NCBI GenBank assembly: GCA_017524725.1
Contig: JAFXUZ010000072.1
Coordinates: 1-44,203 of the forward strand
Reading direction: 5' to 3'
Length of the DNA stretch: 44,203 nucleotides
From: Clostridia bacterium
Lineage (GTDB): Bacteria > Bacillota > Clostridia > Christensenellales > Aristaeellaceae
Made by a program: the position numbers and the translations under genes. This document shows, piece by piece, positions 8,211-16,838 of this stretch. The first letter of the stretch is position 1; every line of letters starts with the position of its first letter. A model generated the notes under the pieces. It made no database searches. It saw only the letters and a list, made by a program, of their open reading frames with translations, and was not told the DNA's origin.

Positions 8211-9757
8211 CAGTCGTCGTCCATTTCGTCGGAGGTGTCTTCCGCCAGATCGCTGGCGGCCACCACTTCGGGGTGCCTGGTCTTGCGGTAAGTCTTCACC
8301 ATTTTGGTGATGATCGGCACGAAGAAGCTGACCAGGGAGATCAGAAGCACGATCAGCGCCACGGGATGCGTCCACAGGAAGCTGTAGGAACCCTTGTTCG
8401 CCACCAGCGCCTGCTGCAGGTTGCTCTCCGCCATGGAGCCAAGGACAAGGCAGACGATCAGGGGGGCGGTGGGTATGTCAAACTTGTAGAAGGCGTAGCC
8501 CAGCAGGCCGAAGAAGATGCAGGTAAGCACGTCGAAGGAGCTGGAGGAGATGGAGAACACGCCGGTCATGCAGAAGGCCAGGATGATGCCGCCCAGGAGG
8601 GACTCCGGGATGGAAAGGATCTTTTTCATGTAGCGCAGGAGGAACAGTCCCAGGGGCGCCATCACGATGTTGGCGAAGAAGAAGGCGAGGAACAGGGAAT
8701 ATGCTACGTCCGCGTGCTCGGTGAACAGCACGGGGCCGGTGGTCAGGCCCTTGAGCAGCAGCGCGCCCAGGAACAGGGCCGAGGTGGCGTTGCCGGGAAC
8801 GCCCAGGGCCAGGAGCGGCACCATGGATCCGCCGGTGACGCCGTTGTTAGCCGCTTCCGGCGCGGCGACGCCCTTCGGGTTGCCTTCACCGAACTTGGGC
8901 TTGGAACGGTTGAATTTGTTTTCGGTGTCGTAGGCCAGGAAGGTGGCCACGTTGGTGCCCGCGCCGGGGATGATGCCGATGATGGTGCCGATGACAGAGC
9001 CGCGCAGCCAGGTGGGCAGCAGCTTTTTGCACATCTTCCAGCCGATCCACACATGGTCCACTTCGGGGATGGGGCCGGTCTCCTTGCTCTTTTTCTCGGC
9101 GCTCTTGAGCACCGAGATCACGCCGAAGATGCCGATCAGGGCCGCCACCAGGGTGACGCCGCTCAAAAGGTGGATGTCGAACACAAAGCGTTTGGTGCCG
9201 CGCTGGGGATCCTGGCCGATGACGGCGAAGAACAGGCCGATGAAGCCGGACAGGAGGCCCTTGATGATGGACTTGCCGCCGATGGAGGCGATGCAGCTCA
9301 GGCCCAGGACCGCCACGGCGAAGTATTCGGCGGGGCCGAACTTGAGGGCGAACTCAGCCAGCACGGTCGTCAGGAACATCAGTACGATGGCGCTGAACAG
9401 GCCGCCGAACACGCTGGAAATGGTGGATATGCCCAGCGCCTGGCCCGCCTTGCCCTGTTTGGCCATCGGGTAGCCGTCAAGCGTCGTCGCAAAGGACGAT
9501 ATGGTCCCGGGGATGCCCAGCAGGATTGCGGATATGGAACCGCCGAAGATCGATGAACAGTAGATGGCCGTCAGGAAAACCAGGCCCGTGGTGGCGCTCA
9601 TGGTGTAGGTGATGGGCACCATCAGGGCAATGGCCATGTTGCCCGTCAGGCCGGGCAGCGCGCCGATGATCAGGCCCACCAGGGTGCCGAACACCAGGAA
9701 AAGGATGTTTTCCCAGGTGAACAGCGCCGCGAAGCCGGCGAGTATGTTTTGCAGCAT
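8210..9757 (-). CDS. tctA: TctA large permease subunit of a tripartite tricarboxylate transporter
   Basis: This 515-residue membrane protein is the large permease of the TTT family, which takes up citrate-like tri- and dicarboxylates with a periplasmic or extracytoplasmic binding protein. The N-terminal segment GALPGLTGNMAIALMVPITY is the family signature, and about ten to twelve hydrophobic segments follow. A second signature-like repeat, GIIPGAGTNVATFLAYDTE, lies near residue 270. The tail is acidic. The start is preceded by GAGGAAAGGTG. It follows tctB by 16 bases and overlaps the dehydrogenase gene by one base, tying transport to catabolism. Confidence 0.93.
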   Translation of the reverse strand: MLQNILAGFAALFTWENILFLVFGTLVGLIIGALPGLTGNMAIALMVPITYTMSATTGLVFLTAIYCSSIFGGSISAILLGIPGTISSFATTLDGYPMAKQGKAGQALGISTISSVFGGLFSAIVLMFLTTVLAEFALKFGPAEYFAVAVLGLSCIASIGGKSIIKGLLSGFIGLFFAVIGQDPQRGTKRFVFDIHLLSGVTLVAALIGIFGVISVLKSAEKKSKETGPIPEVDHVWIGWKMCKKLLPTWLRGSVIGTIIGIIPGAGTNVATFLAYDTENKFNRSKPKFGEGNPKGVAAPEAANNGVTGGSMVPLLALGVPGNATSALFLGALLLKGLTTGPVLFTEHADVAYSLFLAFFFANIVMAPLGLFLLRYMKKILSIPESLLGGIILAFCMTGVFSISSSSFDVLTCIFFGLLGYAFYKFDIPTAPLIVCLVLGSMAESNLQQALVANKGSYSFLWTHPVALIVLLISLVSFFVPIITKMVKTYRKTRHPEVVAASDLAEDTSDEMDDD

Positions 9758-9773
9758 AGCTTTTCACCTTTCC

Positions 9774-10241
9774 TCAATAGAATGGGGCCGGGAAGTGCAC
9801 ATTGAACACTTTCCAGAACACCAGGTACAGCACCACGGACATGACGACCGCCACGGGGATCAGGATCTTCCAGTTCCTGTAGCCCAAAAGGACGCTTGTC
9901 CCGACGATCAGGATGACGGTGGCCAGCACATAGCTGACGTACTGGAACACGAAATAGAAGACCACCAGCAGGCCTACCACGGCGGCGACCTTCAGGTATT
10001 TGCGCATGTCTTCCTTCGCATCGGTCTTTTTCGCCGCTGTTTTTCCGGCGGAAGCTTTCTTTTCCTTGATCAGGTTGAATATGCCCATCGCCAGGATGAG
10101 CGCGCCCAGAATGACAATGCCCCATCCGATGACCGTCGGCCAGAACTGGGATTTCTTTTTGATCTCAGCCGCGGTATACAGGATGATCCATGTGCCAAAG
10201 CCGATCGAGACGACGCCCAGGCCGATATCTTTTTTTGGCAC
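9774..10241 (-). CDS. tctB: TctB small membrane subunit of the TTT transporter
   Basis: The product has four predicted hydrophobic segments, as expected for TctB, separated by a lysine-rich cytoplasmic loop (KEKKASAGKTAAKKTDAKE). I place the start at the GTG at 10241 because GGAGG lies 8 bases upstream; an ATG 5 codons earlier overlaps that site and has none of its own. This gives 155 residues. It lies between tctC and tctA, the usual order. Confidence 0.88.
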   Translation of the reverse strand: MPKKDIGLGVVSIGFGTWIILYTAAEIKKKSQFWPTVIGWGIVILGALILAMGIFNLIKEKKASAGKTAAKKTDAKEDMRKYLKVAAVVGLLVVFYFVFQYVSYVLATVILIVGTSVLLGYRNWKILIPVAVVMSVVLYLVFWKVFNVHFPAPFY

Positions 10242-10280
10242 AGTGCTTTCCTCCATTCAATGTTTTGGTCCGCTTCGGGA

Positions 10281-10328
10281 AAGGAAAGGGGGCGAAGGCT
10301 CCGCCCTCAAGGGGTGGCCTCCGCCCCC
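10281..10328 (-). terminator. intercistronic hairpin between tctC and tctB
   Basis: On the minus strand a 12-bp stem (10317-10328 with 10288-10299, one G-U pair that only works in the minus-strand RNA) is followed by TTTCCTTTCC. It sits 14 bases after the tctC stop. It should stop part of the transcripts or protect the tctC mRNA, giving more binding protein than permease. Confidence 0.6.
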
Positions 10329-10341
10329 GGCATGTGTTCGC

Positions 10342-11298
10342 TTACTCTTCGTCCAGGAGGTAGTAGATGGCTTCCATGTTCGCGTAGTCGGTGGCCAGGA
10401 AGGCCTGGTAGTCGGCGGCGTTCATGTACATGATGGGGAAGCCGCTGTCGTTGAAAGCCTTGATGACGGCTTCGGATTCCATGGCCTGCTTCAGCGCGTC
10501 GGACAGGATGCCGATCACGTCTTCGGGGGTGCCGGCGGGCACGGCGAATCCGCGGTAGGCGCCGTACACAAAGTCATAGCCGCATTCAGCCATGGTGGGC
10601 ACGTCCGGCAGGGCCTGGTGGCGTTCGCTGTTGCACACGGCCAGGGGGATGATCTTGCCTTCCTGGATCAGCGTCGCGGCGCCGCCGTAGGTGGTCAGGC
10701 CCACCTGGGCATGGCCGCCGGCCAGCTGCACCACCTGGTCGGCGGAGCCGTCGGTGTGCATGTAGGAGAAGGGGGTCAGGCCGAACTGTTCGGTCATGAT
10801 CAGGCTGGCGATGTGGTGGGATGTGGAGAAGCCGGGGGTGGAGTTGGTCAGGGACTCCGCCTTGGCGGCGGCCATGAATTCATCCATATTGGTGATGCCG
10901 GAGTCAGCGCTGGCCACCACGATCTCGGGATCGAAGCAGAACTGGCCGATGGCGGCGGCGTCCTCAATGCCGAAATCGGTGTCGCCGGAAAGGATGTTGG
11001 TCACGAAGCTGGAGGTGAGTGCCAGCATCGTATAGCCGTCGGCGGGCTGGCCCAGGGCGTAGGTCTGGCCGATGATGGCGCCGCCGCCTTCACGGTCTTC
11101 CACGACCACCTGCTTTCCGAGGATCCTGGTCATTTCATCCGCGATGATGCGGCAGCACAGGTCCACGTTTCCGCCTGCCTTGAAGGGCACGACGATGGTC
11201 ACTTCTTTCTCGGGGAAGGCCGCCATGGCGGTCCCCATCACAAAGGTCAGCATGAAGGCCAGCGCGAGGGCGATAACGGAACGCAGGGTCTTTTTCAT
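10342..11298 (-). CDS. tctC: TctC/Bug-family extracytoplasmic solute-binding protein
   Basis: This 318-residue exported protein has a basic, hydrophobic signal peptide (MKKTLRSVIALALAFMLTFV, cleavage probably after AMA) and the Bug/TctC fold. Motifs are FPEKEVTIVVPFKAGGNVD, VVVEDREGGGAIIGQTYALG and a central FVYGAYRGFAVPAG near residue 255. No lipobox cysteine is visible, which is unusual for a Gram-positive binding protein, so retention at the membrane may rely on TctAB or an uncleaved signal. It binds the transported carboxylate. It has its own upstream region with a putative regulator site and AAAGGAAG as ribosome site. Confidence 0.92.
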   Translation of the reverse strand: MKKTLRSVIALALAFMLTFVMGTAMAAFPEKEVTIVVPFKAGGNVDLCCRIIADEMTRILGKQVVVEDREGGGAIIGQTYALGQPADGYTMLALTSSFVTNILSGDTDFGIEDAAAIGQFCFDPEIVVASADSGITNMDEFMAAAKAESLTNSTPGFSTSHHIASLIMTEQFGLTPFSYMHTDGSADQVVQLAGGHAQVGLTTYGGAATLIQEGKIIPLAVCNSERHQALPDVPTMAECGYDFVYGAYRGFAVPAGTPEDVIGILSDALKQAMESEAVIKAFNDSGFPIMYMNAADYQAFLATDYANMEAIYYLLDEE

Positions 11299-11404
11299 GG
11301 TTCATCTTCCTTTCTTTCTCGTGCGGCGCATCGCCCGGATGATCCGGCGACGCGTACCGCGGGGAGTAATGGGGTGATAGGATAGCGGGTTCGTTTCTGT
11401 ATTT

Positions 11405-11448
11405 ACTATGTCATAATCCCCCCATTTTGTACAGTATTTATATTGAAT
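11405..11448 (-). promoter_or_regulatory. putative tctC promoter with LysR-type operator
   Basis: The 21-bp motif at 11428-11448 (TGTACAGTATTTATATTGAAT on the plus strand, shown as 11428 to 11447 plus T) matches 17 of 21 positions of the motif at 15390-15410. It is flanked by CCATT and AATGG as an inverted repeat. On the minus strand a weak -35 (CTGTAC) and -10 (CATAGT) with an 18-base spacer overlap it. Motif and promoter have the same relative spacing as at the aconitase promoter. Confidence 0.5.
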
Positions 11449-11477
11449 GGATGTCATAAGGTTTGCTTATACAGGCC

Positions 11478-13391
11478 TCATCCCCGGGAGCGGATATACT
11501 GCAGCAGCCCTCCTGAGCGCAGCACCGCCCTTTCCCTTTCCGTCACGCTGAGCTTCACTTTTCTTTCGTATCCGGCACTCTCGTTGCGGATCACCACTTC
11601 TTCCCCCGCCCCGTCCCGCAAAAGGCCTTCAAGGACCAGCCGATCCCCCGGACGGAAGTCCGATTCGTCCGCGGTCTCCAGCGGCAGGATCCCGAAATTG
11701 ATCAGGTTGGCCCGGTGGATGCGGGCGAAGCTCCGGGCAATGACCGCCCGGACGCCCAGGTAGCGGGGCATGAGGGCCGCGTGCTCCCGGCTGGACCCCT
11801 GGCCGTAATTCTCCCCCGCCACGATGACGGAAGGACCCATCTCCATAGCCCGCCGCCAGAAGTCCGGGTCCAGCCGTTCGAAGGCAGACCTGGAGACCGC
11901 CTCGATATTGGCGCGGTCAGCCACGTTCTTCGCGCCCGAGGGGGCGATCTCGTCGGTGGATACATTGTCCCCAAGGCGGAGGGACACCCGCAGGTCCAGC
12001 CTGTCCGGCAGCGCGTCCCCCAGGGGGATCTCTTTGATGTTGGGGCCCCGGACCACCTTTGCCCCGGGATCCGGCGCGCAGCGCAGGATCAGGCTGTCGT
12101 CCGTTTCATAGGTTTCCGGCTCCCTGATATCCTCAAGTTCCCGGGGATCGAACCCCTCCGCGCCCCAGGCGATGCGCCCGGCAAGGGCGGTGAAGGCCGC
12201 CGTTTCGGGCCCGGCCAGGTAAACGCCGGAATCCTTGGTGCCGCAGCGCCCGGGGAAATTGCGGTTCACCGTCCTCAGGGAAACGCCGCCGGTGCGCACC
12301 GCCTGGCCCATGCCCACGCAGGGACCGCAGCCGCATTCCAGAACCCGGGCTCCCGCCCGCACAAAGGCCTCCACCGCGCCGCTTTTCAAAAGCGCCAGGT
12401 AGTTCTGCCTTGTGCCCGGGGTCACCAGCAGGCTCACGGAATCCGCGATCCGGCGGCCCCGCAGGATGGCGGCCGCTTTCTCAAGGTCGCTGAAGGACGA
12501 ATTGGTGCAGCTGCCGATGAACACCTGGTCCACGGGCGTGCCCGCGGCCTCCCGGACGGGCACCACGTTGTCCGGCCGGTGGGGCAGCGCTGCCATCGGC
12601 TCCACCCGGTCAAGGTCCAGGAGGAACACCCCATCATAGCGTGCGTCCGGGTCGGCCTCCAGGGGAACGAAGTCCCCTTCCCGCCCCTGGGCGCGCATGA
12701 ACCGGTGCGCCTCCCCGTCCGCCGGGCAGACGGCGGTGGTGGCGCCGGTCTCCACCGCCAGGTTCGCAAGCGTCATGCGCTCCGGCACGCTGAAGGCGGC
12801 GAGTCCTTCGCCCCCGAACTCAAAGGCGACTCCCAGGCCGCCCTTTACCCCGAATTCCTTCAGGATGCACAGCGCTGCGTCCTTCGCGTTGACGCCCGGA
12901 CGCAGCCGGCCCCGAAGGTCGATCTTCACCACCCGGGGCATGGCTACCTCCAGGGGCTGCCCGGCCATCACCGCGGCCACGTCCAGCCCGCCCGCGCCGA
13001 TCCCGATCATCCCAAGCGCCCCGGCGCTGGGGGTGTGGCTGTCCGTGCCCACCACCATTTTCCCCGGCACGGCAAAGCGGGCCAGGTGCACGCTGTGGCA
13101 GATGCCGTTGCCGGCCCGGGACAGAACGATGCCGTACTTCCGCGCTACGCTTGCAAGGTAAGCGTGGTCGTCCGGGTTCCGGTGGTCGGTGTACAGCAGG
13201 TTGTGGTCCAGGTAGCTTACGGATAGCTCCGTGCGCACCTTTTCAAGCCCCAGGCTTTCAAAAGCCAGGTACGCAAGCATGCCCAGGGCGTCCTGGGTCA
13301 GCGTCTGCTCCACCCTCAACTCCAAAGGCGCGCCCGGGGTCATATCGCCCGACAGGATATGCCGGCTGAGGATCTTTTCAACAAGGTTCAT
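11478..13391 (-). CDS. aconitase-family hydro-lyase (copy 1)
   Basis: This 637-residue single-chain protein matches the short aconitase form of Clostridia and Thermotogae. The three iron-sulfur cysteines are visible in GSCTNSSFSD near residue 295 and in CGCGPCVGMGQ near 355. The C-terminal swivel domain has the substrate-binding YGQGSSREHAALMP and the RIHRANLINFGILPL block. It should add and remove water across a C=C bond of a tri- or dicarboxylate. It overlaps its upstream paralogue by 14 bases and has GGGAAGGGGCGG as ribosome site. Two paralogues side by side suggest two successive (de)hydrations or different substrates, not a housekeeping citrate cycle role. Confidence 0.88.
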   Translation of the reverse strand: MNLVEKILSRHILSGDMTPGAPLELRVEQTLTQDALGMLAYLAFESLGLEKVRTELSVSYLDHNLLYTDHRNPDDHAYLASVARKYGIVLSRAGNGICHSVHLARFAVPGKMVVGTDSHTPSAGALGMIGIGAGGLDVAAVMAGQPLEVAMPRVVKIDLRGRLRPGVNAKDAALCILKEFGVKGGLGVAFEFGGEGLAAFSVPERMTLANLAVETGATTAVCPADGEAHRFMRAQGREGDFVPLEADPDARYDGVFLLDLDRVEPMAALPHRPDNVVPVREAAGTPVDQVFIGSCTNSSFSDLEKAAAILRGRRIADSVSLLVTPGTRQNYLALLKSGAVEAFVRAGARVLECGCGPCVGMGQAVRTGGVSLRTVNRNFPGRCGTKDSGVYLAGPETAAFTALAGRIAWGAEGFDPRELEDIREPETYETDDSLILRCAPDPGAKVVRGPNIKEIPLGDALPDRLDLRVSLRLGDNVSTDEIAPSGAKNVADRANIEAVSRSAFERLDPDFWRRAMEMGPSVIVAGENYGQGSSREHAALMPRYLGVRAVIARSFARIHRANLINFGILPLETADESDFRPGDRLVLEGLLRDGAGEEVVIRNESAGYERKVKLSVTERERAVLRSGGLLQYIRSRG

Positions 13392-15330
13392 TTTCCGCCC
13401 CTTCCCCCGCGTTCAGCAGGCCGCCGGAAAGCAGCACCCGCGCCTCGTGGCCGTTCAGGTCCGTATGGCATGGGATGCTTATCCCCCGGGTCTCGTTCAG
13501 GACCGTGATATGGCCGGTGCGTATCCCCTCGTGGATCCCGCGAAGGCGCAGCGTGTCCCCCTCGCTGAGCGCCTCCAGGTCCTCCGCCCGGTCAAACAGC
13601 AGCGGCAGGATGCCGTAGTTGATCAGGTTTGCCCGGTGGATGCGATGCATGGAGACCGCCAGCACGGCCCGGACCCCCAGGGCCAGGCAGCCTGCAGCCG
13701 CGTGCTCCCGGGAAGAGCCCTGGGCATAGTCTGATCCCGCGGCGATGGCGCTTTCCTTCAGGTCCGCGGCCCTGCGTGCAAACCCCGGATCCCTGTAATG
13801 GAACAGGTACCCGGCCAGGGCCGGGATGTTGGCCCTGAGCGAAAGCGCTTCCGGCACCGCCGGAACGATATCGTCCGTGCTGATCCCGTCGCCGGCCTTC
13901 AGGGAAACGGGCAGGAGCATCCCGTCCGGCAGCGGCCTGCCCCGGGGAATGGGGCGGATCTTTTCCGTATATACAGGACGGAGGCCCTCCTCCCGGTCCA
14001 GGTCGAAACGGATATAGGCGGACGGATCGCTTTCCGTTTCCCCCGGCGCTTTGATGCCCTCCAGCTCCCGGGGGTCCATCAGTTCGGATACGTCCGCCAG
14101 CCTCCCCAGGACCGCCGAGGCGGCCGCGGTCAGCGGTCCCGCCAAATAGATCCGGGCGTCCTTCGTGCCGGCGCGGCCCGGAAAGTTGCGGTTGGTGGTG
14201 CGCAGCACGTTTGTCCCGGCCGCCGGCGCCTGGCCGATGCCCATGCAAGGCCCGCACCCGCTTTCAAGCAGCCGTCCCCCGGCGGAAAGGATCACGTCAA
14301 GCCAGCCGTCGCGCATCAGCTGGCGGTACACCTTCCGGGAGCCGCAGGATACCAGCAGCTCCGTATCGGGCGAAACGCGGCGGCCCTTCAGCACCCGCGC
14401 GGCCTGCGCCAGGCTCACGTAATCCCCGTTGGCGCAGCTGCCGATGAATACCTGGGAAAAGGGAACTTTCCCGGCTTCCCGCAGGGGAACGCCCCTGTCC
14501 GGCTGGCCCGGCAGGGCAACCATTGGCTCCACACCCCCAAGGTCCAGGCGGACTTCCCCGCTCCCCGCGGCCCCCGCGTCGGCGGCCATGGACCTGAAGT
14601 CCTTTTCCCGCCCATGGCCTTTGAGCCACGCGTGCACCTGGGCGTCGGCGGGAAAAACAGATGCGGTCGCGCCCATCTCCGCCCCCAGGTTGCACAGGGT
14701 CTGCCTCTGGGGCACGGTGAGCGTCTGAGCGCCTTCCCCACAGTACTCCAGCACGGCGTTGACCGCGCCTTTGATCGTCAGCCGGGACAAAAGCGCCAGC
14801 GCCGCGTCCATGGCGCCGACGCCGGGCCTGAGCCTGCCCATCAGCCGGACGGTGATCACCCGGGGCACACGGAGGGGGAAGGGACGCCCGGTCATGGCGG
14901 CGGCCACCTCCATCCCCCCCAAGCCGATGCCCAGCATGCCCAAAGCGCCGCAGGACGCCGTGTGGCTGTCCGCGCCGATGAGCAGCATGCCGGGTTTTGC
15001 GATATCCTCCGCGTAAAGCGTATGGCAGATGCCGCTCCCGGCCCGGGCGTAGCGGAGTCCAAAGGCCCTGGCGCAGCTTTTCACAAAGGCCTGGTCGCCG
15101 GCGGTCTGGGGATCCGTGCCCACCAGGTTATGGTCCGTGAACACCGCCGGCGCCTCCACGCCCGCCCGGCGCATGCCCATGGTGTCGTAGGCCATCAGCG
15201 CCAGGATGCCGGACATATCATGAAAAAGGACGCTGTCCACTCGCACACCGCACAGCGTCCCCGCCTCCGCATTTCCGGAGACCAGGTGCGCCCGCAGCAG
15301 TTTTTCAGTCAGGGTCAGAGGAGCGGTCAC
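13378..15330 (-). CDS. aconitase-family hydro-lyase (copy 2)
   Basis: This 650-residue paralogue is the first gene of the operon. It has the iron-sulfur ligands in GSCANGDYVSL and SGCGPCMGIGQA and the swivel-domain motif YAQGSSREHAAAG. GSCTNS of typical aconitases is changed to GSCANG, so substrate recognition may differ from copy 1. The start is uncertain. I prefer the GTG at 15330 because GGGGGGA lies 6 bases upstream; ATGs at 15336 and 15348 are either too close to that site or have none. It is transcribed divergently from the LysR gene. Confidence 0.86.
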   Translation of the reverse strand: MTAPLTLTEKLLRAHLVSGNAEAGTLCGVRVDSVLFHDMSGILALMAYDTMGMRRAGVEAPAVFTDHNLVGTDPQTAGDQAFVKSCARAFGLRYARAGSGICHTLYAEDIAKPGMLLIGADSHTASCGALGMLGIGLGGMEVAAAMTGRPFPLRVPRVITVRLMGRLRPGVGAMDAALALLSRLTIKGAVNAVLEYCGEGAQTLTVPQRQTLCNLGAEMGATASVFPADAQVHAWLKGHGREKDFRSMAADAGAAGSGEVRLDLGGVEPMVALPGQPDRGVPLREAGKVPFSQVFIGSCANGDYVSLAQAARVLKGRRVSPDTELLVSCGSRKVYRQLMRDGWLDVILSAGGRLLESGCGPCMGIGQAPAAGTNVLRTTNRNFPGRAGTKDARIYLAGPLTAAASAVLGRLADVSELMDPRELEGIKAPGETESDPSAYIRFDLDREEGLRPVYTEKIRPIPRGRPLPDGMLLPVSLKAGDGISTDDIVPAVPEALSLRANIPALAGYLFHYRDPGFARRAADLKESAIAAGSDYAQGSSREHAAAGCLALGVRAVLAVSMHRIHRANLINYGILPLLFDRAEDLEALSEGDTLRLRGIHEGIRTGHITVLNETRGISIPCHTDLNGHEARVLLSGGLLNAGEGAENEPC

Positions 15331-15366
15331 GTTCATTCCCCCCAACATATCTTGATCTTTGTTTTT

Positions 15367-15410
15367 ATTCTAAGAAAATCAGCTTCATGTGTACAATATC
15401 AATCTTGAAT
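15367..15410 (-). promoter_or_regulatory. promoter and LysR-type operator of the catabolic operon
   Basis: On the minus strand, TTGTAC (15396-15391) and TAGAAT (15372-15367) form a promoter with an 18-base spacer, and the 21-bp motif at 15390-15410 covers its -35 side. TTCA and TGAA flank the motif as an inverted repeat. The motif recurs before tctC. Position and divergence fit autoregulation plus activation by the adjacent LysR protein. Confidence 0.55.
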
Positions 15411-15434
15411 CAGGGGATAACTTTGTATTATAAT
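15405..15434 (+). promoter_or_regulatory. sigma-A type promoter of the LysR gene
   Basis: TTGAAT (15405-15410) and TATAAT (15429-15434) are 18 bases apart, upstream of the regulator gene. The -35 box is inside the 21-bp operator-like motif, so binding would repress the regulator while affecting the divergent operon. Confidence 0.65.
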
Positions 15435-15488
15435 ATAGGTAATTTTTTTACCGCACGATATCTCCGAACAGGAAAGGAAGGCCGCGCC

Positions 15489-16463
15489 ATGCGTTTGTCC
15501 ACCATCCGGTATGTCATATGCATCGCTGAAACAGGCAGCTTCACCCAGGCCGCCTCCCAGCTTTTCGTAAGTCAGCCGGCCCTGAGCCAGGCGATCCAGC
15601 GCTTCGAGCAGGAGATCGGCCAGCCGCTGTTCATCCGCGAAAAAAACCGCCTCCGGCTTACGGAGGCGGGGCAGATCGTGGTGGACGAGGGCCGCAAGAT
15701 GCTGGACATCGAGCGGCATGCCTACGCCCGCCTGGACGACCTGAAGGAGATCAAGCCCAGGATCGTCCACATCGGCAGCGCGTCAACTTACCAGCGCTTT
15801 TTCCTTGCGGAGACGCTGACACGCCTGCAGATCCTGTATCCTGACATCCATATCCACATTCGCGACGGCTTCAGCCACAGCCTGAACGGCATGGTGGAAT
15901 CCGGCGAGATCGAATATGCCCTGGCCTTCGAGCCCTTCGGAGGCCAGGTCAAGGCCTGCCCCATCGTCCGGGAAGAGGTATTCCTGGCCGTTCCGCCCGC
16001 CTCCGGCCTGCTAAGCCGCCTCTCCTCCGTTCCCGACGAGGATTCCGAATACCCTGTGGCCGACCTTGGCCTGTGCAGGAACGAGCCTTTCATATTATAT
16101 CCCGACACCCGGCGCATGCAGTCCGTGCTGATGGCGGAGACCGGACGGGCCGGCTTCACCCCCAGCGGCGCGATCACCGGATACTCCACCGAGGTCGCCA
16201 ACGCCATGGTCTTCCAGGGACTGGGCCTGGCCTTCGTGCCCGCCGTGACAGCGCTGATGTGCCCCCGGGAGGTCCGTCCCCGGTATTTCCGCCTGCGTCC
16301 CGGCGGTTATTTCCGGATGCTGGCCCTCATCAGCCGCAGCCAGGACGACCAGGACGACATTTCCGACACCCTGGTGCGTCTTTTGCGGGAACATGTGATG
16401 AAAATGCTGACCCGCCGGGCGTTCTCGGGCGATCCGATGCGCACCGGGATCCGCAGGCCCTGA
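15489..16463 (+). CDS. LysR-type transcriptional regulator
   Basis: The 324-residue protein has an N-terminal winged helix-turn-helix (residues 3-62, with SFTQAASQLFVSQPALSQAI as the recognition unit) and a C-terminal LysR substrate-binding domain. LysR regulators usually activate a divergent operon in response to a pathway metabolite, here probably the transported carboxylate or an intermediate. I chose the ATG at 15489 because GGAAAGGAAGG lies upstream and it gives the canonical N-terminus; an upstream in-frame ATG would lie in the promoter. It is the only regulator of the island. Confidence 0.92.
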   Translation: MRLSTIRYVICIAETGSFTQAASQLFVSQPALSQAIQRFEQEIGQPLFIREKNRLRLTEAGQIVVDEGRKMLDIERHAYARLDDLKEIKPRIVHIGSASTYQRFFLAETLTRLQILYPDIHIHIRDGFSHSLNGMVESGEIEYALAFEPFGGQVKACPIVREEVFLAVPPASGLLSRLSSVPDEDSEYPVADLGLCRNEPFILYPDTRRMQSVLMAETGRAGFTPSGAITGYSTEVANAMVFQGLGLAFVPAVTALMCPREVRPRYFRLRPGGYFRMLALISRSQDDQDDISDTLVRLLREHVMKMLTRRAFSGDPMRTGIRRP

Positions 16464-16766
16464 TCCTGCCTGCCGCGGGTGAAAAACAACGGATCGGGCG
16501 TGGCTCCCGCGGCCCGCGCGGCCCGGGAAGAATACGGCAGGCGCTTCGCCCCCGGGGCTTACGCACGACACGATTGAATACGTTTCAGACACGACCCGGG
16601 GAGGGTATCATACGGAACGCCTCCTGATCAAAATCCGAAGGAACGGTGTGTACGTGTCTTTTGACCGGAATTGAAAGGTGCCCCGGCGGGGTGTTCGCCG
16701 AAAACGAAAGCGGATCCGTCTGCCAGGGAATATCGCCGGGCAAACTCCCGGGCGGCGGCATACGAC

Positions 16767-16820
16767 GGAACTGCCCCGGGAAACAGCGCGCTGTTTCCCG
16801 GGGCAGTTCCTTTCGTTTTT
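16767..16820 (+). terminator. 44-bp perfect palindrome and T-tract
   Basis: Bases 16767-16788 are the exact reverse complement of 16789-16810, a 44-bp palindrome without spacer, followed by TTTCGTTTTT on the plus strand. It lies between two convergent genes and 304 bases after the LysR stop. It most likely terminates the LysR transcript and may block readthrough from the other side. Bases 16464-16766 hold nothing else I recognise. Confidence 0.65.
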
Positions 16821-16838
16821 CGGGCGCATTGCCCGCGT

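Noticed and set aside
226..15330. Dedicated sulfolactate degradation operon
   Set aside because: SAF/UxaA, LDH2 and TTT fit, but aconitases, PrpD and lyase are unexplained and there is no sulfite exporter or reductase. Kept only as one hypothesis.
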